DNA from: Desulfuromusa sp.
GTDB taxonomy: Bacteria > Desulfobacterota > Desulfuromonadia > Desulfuromonadales > Geopsychrobacteraceae
DNA: 8,707 nucleotides
Reading direction: 5' to 3'
NCBI GenBank assembly: GCA_021647765.1
Contig: JAKIUD010000097.1
Span: 1 to 8,707, forward strand
The notes beneath the pieces were generated by a model. The model was given only the letters and a program-made list of their open reading frames with translations. It did not search any database and was not told the origin of the DNA. A program made the position numbers and the translations under genes. Below are positions 7,088 through 8,707 of the stretch, piece after piece; within the stretch, counting starts at the first letter, position 1; every line of letters starts with the position of its first letter.

Positions 7088-7819
7088 ATGACACCCGCTG
7101 GCCGCTACGACACTTCCACCCTGCCGGAAGATCAATACGAACCTGGGTCGGACGAAACGGTTCTGCGTAACCTGCTCGGAATTACAAGTAAAGAAGAGCT
7201 GGAATATGTTGAGGAAGTACGGTTCGAACAGTTAATGGAAGAGGTGTTGTCGCGATTTGATTGCGATCATTGTTTTACTGCTGCGGATATCCTTGGGCTC
7301 CATAAGTTCTGGTTGGATGGCATTTTCATATGGGCTGGCAGTTACCGCACCGTTAATATTGGTAACGGTGGCTTCATGTTTGCAGCTTCTGCTCATGTTC
7401 CTGAACTGATGAGGAAATATGAGAATGGCCAACTTGCTCGTCTGACCCCGTGCCGGTCTGGTCGGGAAGAGGAGTTAGCTGCGGCGTTGGCCGAAAAGTT
7501 GGTGCTGATACATCCGTTTCGTGAAGGGAACGGCAGAATAGCTCGCTTACTCTCTGTATTGATGGCATTGCAGGCTGGACTACCGCCACTTGATTTTTCT
7601 GACTTAACGGGCGAGAGACTACAAGAATACTTTTCTGCTATTCGATTGGGGATGAATCGGGATTACCGGTTGATGACTAAAATATTTTTGAAAATTATTA
7701 ATTTAAGTTTGAATGCTTGCAGGAGTAAAGGTTGGAGATTCTTCTTTAACGACAGAGGCACTAATTTTTTCTGCTTGTATCCCCTCAATAGCAAAAGAGG
7801 AGACGAGCGAACGTTTTAG
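7088..7819 (+). CDS. Fic-domain protein (probable AMP-transferase, toxin-like)
   Basis: A 243-residue Fic protein. It has the subfamily N-terminus GRYDTSTLPEDQYEPGS, the flap strand VNIGNGGFMFAA that positions the target, and a complete catalytic loop HPFREGNGRIAR (H142, E146, N148, R150, R153 in this numbering). Fic enzymes transfer AMP from ATP to hydroxyl groups of proteins; stand-alone bacterial ones often act as toxins. No inhibitory (S/T)xxxE(G/N) motif is found in its own sequence, so any control should come from a separate protein. The frame is open back to a TTG at 6953, but I choose the ATG at 7088: homology starts right after it, GGAG lies 10 nt upstream, and the earlier 45 residues come from repeat-like DNA. 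The last 39 codons (from 7703) go beyond the usual end of the family and are antisense to the small gene at 7703-7882. The original stop codon may have been lost, or the overlap is natural. Confidence 0.85.
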   Translation: MTPAGRYDTSTLPEDQYEPGSDETVLRNLLGITSKEELEYVEEVRFEQLMEEVLSRFDCDHCFTAADILGLHKFWLDGIFIWAGSYRTVNIGNGGFMFAASAHVPELMRKYENGQLARLTPCRSGREEELAAALAEKLVLIHPFREGNGRIARLLSVLMALQAGLPPLDFSDLTGERLQEYFSAIRLGMNRDYRLMTKIFLKIINLSLNACRSKGWRFFFNDRGTNFFCLYPLNSKRGDERTF

Positions 7820-7882
7820 TAACCGCTTGCGCTGCTCTGAATTTTTCAGATAGGGATTTGTTTTAAGAATATTTTTCTTCAT
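7703..7882 (-). CDS. Candidate Fic antitoxin: 59-residue protein with the S-x-x-x-E-G inhibitory motif, antisense to the 3' end of fic
   Basis: An open frame of 59 codons with protein-like composition: MKKNILKTNPYLKN, then a basic helix-like stretch (EQRKRLLKRSLV), then SSFAIEGIQAEK, then a polar tail. Ser29 to Gly34 (SFAIEG) fits the Fic-inhibitory motif (S/T)xxxE(G/N). In class I systems this sits in a small partner (as in VbhA/VbhT); in class II Fic proteins it is in the N-terminal helix, often as SSxIEG. Glu33 would be the residue that blocks ATP binding by pairing with the last Arg of the fic catalytic loop. Unlike known class I antitoxins, it is on the opposite strand and overlaps the last 117 nt of fic. 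No good Shine-Dalgarno site is visible. A TATAAT ends 6 nt before the ATG, compatible with a leaderless message. The motif is clear; function, and pairing with this Fic rather than another toxin, is inference. Confidence 0.6.
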   Translation of the reverse strand: MKKNILKTNPYLKNSEQRKRLLKRSLVSSFAIEGIQAEKISASVVKEESPTFTPASIQT

Positions 7883-7888
7883 CTTTTT

Positions 7889-7894
7889 ATTATA
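7889..7894 (-). promoter_or_regulatory. Possible -10 element of the small Fic-inhibitor gene
   Basis: A perfect TATAAT on the minus strand is separated from the ATG at 7882 by only six bases, so transcription would start at or next to the start codon. No convincing -35 hexamer lies 16-18 nt upstream. A chance match in a T/A-rich stretch is possible. Confidence 0.3.
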
Positions 7895-8104
7895 CCGTAA
7901 ATCGCTATGAAACGGGAGGAAAAGCGAGTTTCAGGGACAGTTTATGTTATATCGGGTAGGGACTTCTGAGACGTTGCTGCTTCAGTGCTTCAAGGGAATA
8001 ATGTGATTTTGTGAACACTTTTCTCTGTTGATCAGCAGTTTGGCTTTTAGACGGTCGTAGCGGTATTACGTATCGATTTGCTTGCAGCTAAAGTGCTGAC
8101 AGTG
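7895..8104. other. Intergenic sequence between the small antisense gene and higA, with repeat-like fragments
   Basis: No gene seen on either strand. It contains TTCAGGGACAGTTTATG (7930-7946) and GGTAGGGACTTCTGAGACG (about 7955-7973), GGGAC-rich phrases like those near the REP-like hairpin, and the right copy of the imperfect 18-bp repeat (7970-7987). No clear terminator for higA could be found on the minus strand. Confidence 0.4.
7970..7987 (+). repeat. Imperfect 18-bp direct repeat, right copy (left copy 6584-6601)
   Basis: It matches the left copy at 15 of 18 positions in the same orientation, placing fic and the antisense small gene between two related sequences. See the left copy for caveats. 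Confidence 0.35.
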
Positions 8105-8389
8105 TCATGCCGCTTCTATCCGTTCAACATGCAGTGATTGACATTTTTGTTTGGCACGCCACAAATCATAGTGCATTTGCTGAGTTAACCAGCTTTCTGG
8201 AGTTGTATCAAATGCAATTGACAACCGAACAGCCATCTCCGGGCTGATTCCGGACTTTCCATTGAGCAGTTCAGAAAGAGTTTTTCGAGAAACCCCAAGG
8301 GATCGTGCCGCTGCGGTCACGGTCACTCCTAATGGTTCCAGACATAGCTCGCGGATGACTTTGCCGGGATGTGGTGGATTGTGCATCAT
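8105..8389 (-). CDS. higA: HigA-family antitoxin with XRE-type helix-turn-helix
   Basis: A 94-residue antitoxin and repressor. It has the hallmark HigA opening NPPHPGKVIRELCLEPLG, then a helix-turn-helix (VTAAARSLGVSRKTLSELLNG) and ISPEMAVRLSIAFDTTPESW, all near-standard for the family. HigA normally neutralises the ribosome-dependent ribonuclease HigB and represses the higBA operon by binding its promoter. Two adjacent ATGs (8389 and 8386) are possible starts. GGAG lies 7 nt before the first, which I use; longer in-frame extensions are out-of-frame readings of the higB remnant. Gene order is higB then higA, 13 nt apart, as in canonical higBA loci, but the higB copy is only a 3' fragment. The antitoxin therefore looks intact without its partner, and may survive as a regulator or as protection against a HigB from elsewhere. 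Confidence 0.92.
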   Translation of the reverse strand: MMHNPPHPGKVIRELCLEPLGVTVTAAARSLGVSRKTLSELLNGKSGISPEMAVRLSIAFDTTPESWLTQQMHYDLWRAKQKCQSLHVERIEAA

Positions 8390-8402
8390 AAGATTTCTCC
8401 TG

Positions 8403-8525
8403 TCAGTGATAGTCCAGGTAGTCAACATCGTAAACATCCTGACCCTTAAATCGAAAAATGATTCGCCAGTTGCCACTTGTAAGTTTCCACAATAAACGGC
8501 ACCGAAGTCTGTGGATATTTTCAGT
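8403..8525 (-). pseudogene. higB: 3' remnant of a higB toxin gene
   Basis: Just upstream of higA, a minus-strand frame ends in SGNWRIIFRFKGQDVYDVDYLDYH followed by TGA. This is the C-terminal signature of HigB (RelE/ParE-superfamily killer proteins, usually about 92 residues, ending NWRI-F-F--GDAYDV---DYH). The frame continues upstream only as HRLRCRLLWKLT and reaches a stop at 8526-8528. Nothing before that resembles the HigB N-terminal two-thirds on any frame, and no ribosome site or start codon is present. The 5' part was deleted or replaced, probably by the event that brought in the DNA carrying the terminator to the right. It cannot encode an active toxin. Confidence 0.8.
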
Positions 8526-8608
8526 TTAATTTGACCTGTCGGAGGAAATTGTCAGACAATATGAGTCTTTTGTGGAAGGTTCTTTTTTTTACCCTGTCGA
8601 TGTAAAGC

Positions 8609-8643
8609 GGGCGGAGAGTTTTAGCGAACTCTCCGCCCTTTTT
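8609..8643 (+). terminator. Strong Rho-independent terminator with no recognisable gene before it
   Basis: A perfect 12-bp stem, GGGCGGAGAGTT (8609-8620) and AACTCTCCGCCC (8627-8638), with loop TTAGCG, is followed by TTTTT. The U-tract lies on the plus-strand side only, so it ends rightward transcription. Yet everything to its left for over 500 bases is minus-strand, so the gene it once served is missing or too eroded to see. Confidence 0.85.
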
Positions 8644-8679
8644 GCTTTCGGGGCTGACACCCCATTTCAAGGAGGGTCT

Positions 8680-8707
8680 ATGTTATGGCGAGTTCCTGTT
8701 GATCTCA
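8680..8707 (+). CDS. 5' end of a plus-strand gene of unknown function, cut by the window edge
   Basis: A very good ribosome site, AAGGAGG (8669-8675), precedes an ATG at 8680. The nine visible codons read MLWRVPVDL. The second nearby ATG, in another frame, stops after five codons. The start lies 37 nt after the terminator U-tract, so it would begin a new transcription unit or be read from an unseen promoter. Too little is present to name the product. Confidence 0.45.

Noticed and set aside
8262..8495. Plus-strand frame of 77 codons over higA/higB
   Set aside because: Antisense shadow of higA and the higB remnant, both of which have clear family signatures on the other strand.
1..8707. CRISPR array, tRNA, rRNA or riboswitch
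   Set aside because: No regularly spaced repeats, no cloverleaf-like or rRNA-like segments, and no recognisable riboswitch core were seen on either strand.

Overview
The window looks like part of the chromosome of a motile, probably anaerobic or microaerobic Gram-negative bacterium. A deltaproteobacterium of the Desulfuromonas/Pelobacter/Desulfobulbus type fits best. This is inferred from the mix of a PocR-PAS sensor, a two-membrane-segment chemoreceptor, a bacteriohemerythrin, a PAS-GGDEF-EAL protein and REP-like palindromes. No rRNA, tRNA or housekeeping marker is present to confirm it.

Left part (33-6002), all on the minus strand and in the transcription order hemerythrin, chemoreceptor, CheW, PAS-GGDEF-EAL, PocR-PAS. 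Spacing is tight from the chemoreceptor onward: 37 nt, 2 nt with the ribosome binding site inside the end of cheW, then 59 nt. It reads as one signalling operon: a di-iron O2-binding protein, a receptor and its coupling protein for the flagellar kinase, a membrane-bound c-di-GMP enzyme, and a soluble PocR-PAS sensor. The receptor's periplasmic domain resembles a CZB zinc-binding domain that has lost most of its ligands. The PocR-PAS protein lacks the LuxR-type output domain expected after its coiled coil, and homology stops at about position 125, near the window edge.

Middle (6003-6952) is about 950 bases without an intact gene. Its first 400 bases are very AT-rich with small inverted repeats. 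Then comes the 5' stub of an aquaporin (aqpZ-like) gene, frameshifted in an A-run and cut off after about 22 codons, then unrecognised scar sequence ending in a REP-like hairpin (6886-6912).

Right part (6953-8707) is a small toxin-antitoxin-like island with broken pieces. It holds a Fic AMP-transferase with a complete catalytic motif (+), and a 59-codon minus-strand gene overlapping the 3' end of fic. That small protein carries the Fic-inhibitory motif S-x-x-x-E-G, making it a candidate Fic antitoxin encoded antisense to its toxin. Next are a higA antitoxin (-) and only the C-terminal end of its higB toxin. A strong plus-strand terminator (8609-8643) with no recognisable gene before it follows, then the first codons of a new plus-strand gene at the window end. 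The aquaporin stub, REP-like hairpin, imperfect flanking repeat, truncated higB and orphan terminator all point to repeated insertion and deletion in this half. The most notable items are the antisense Fic-inhibitor candidate and the zinc-ligand-depleted chemoreceptor next to a hemerythrin.
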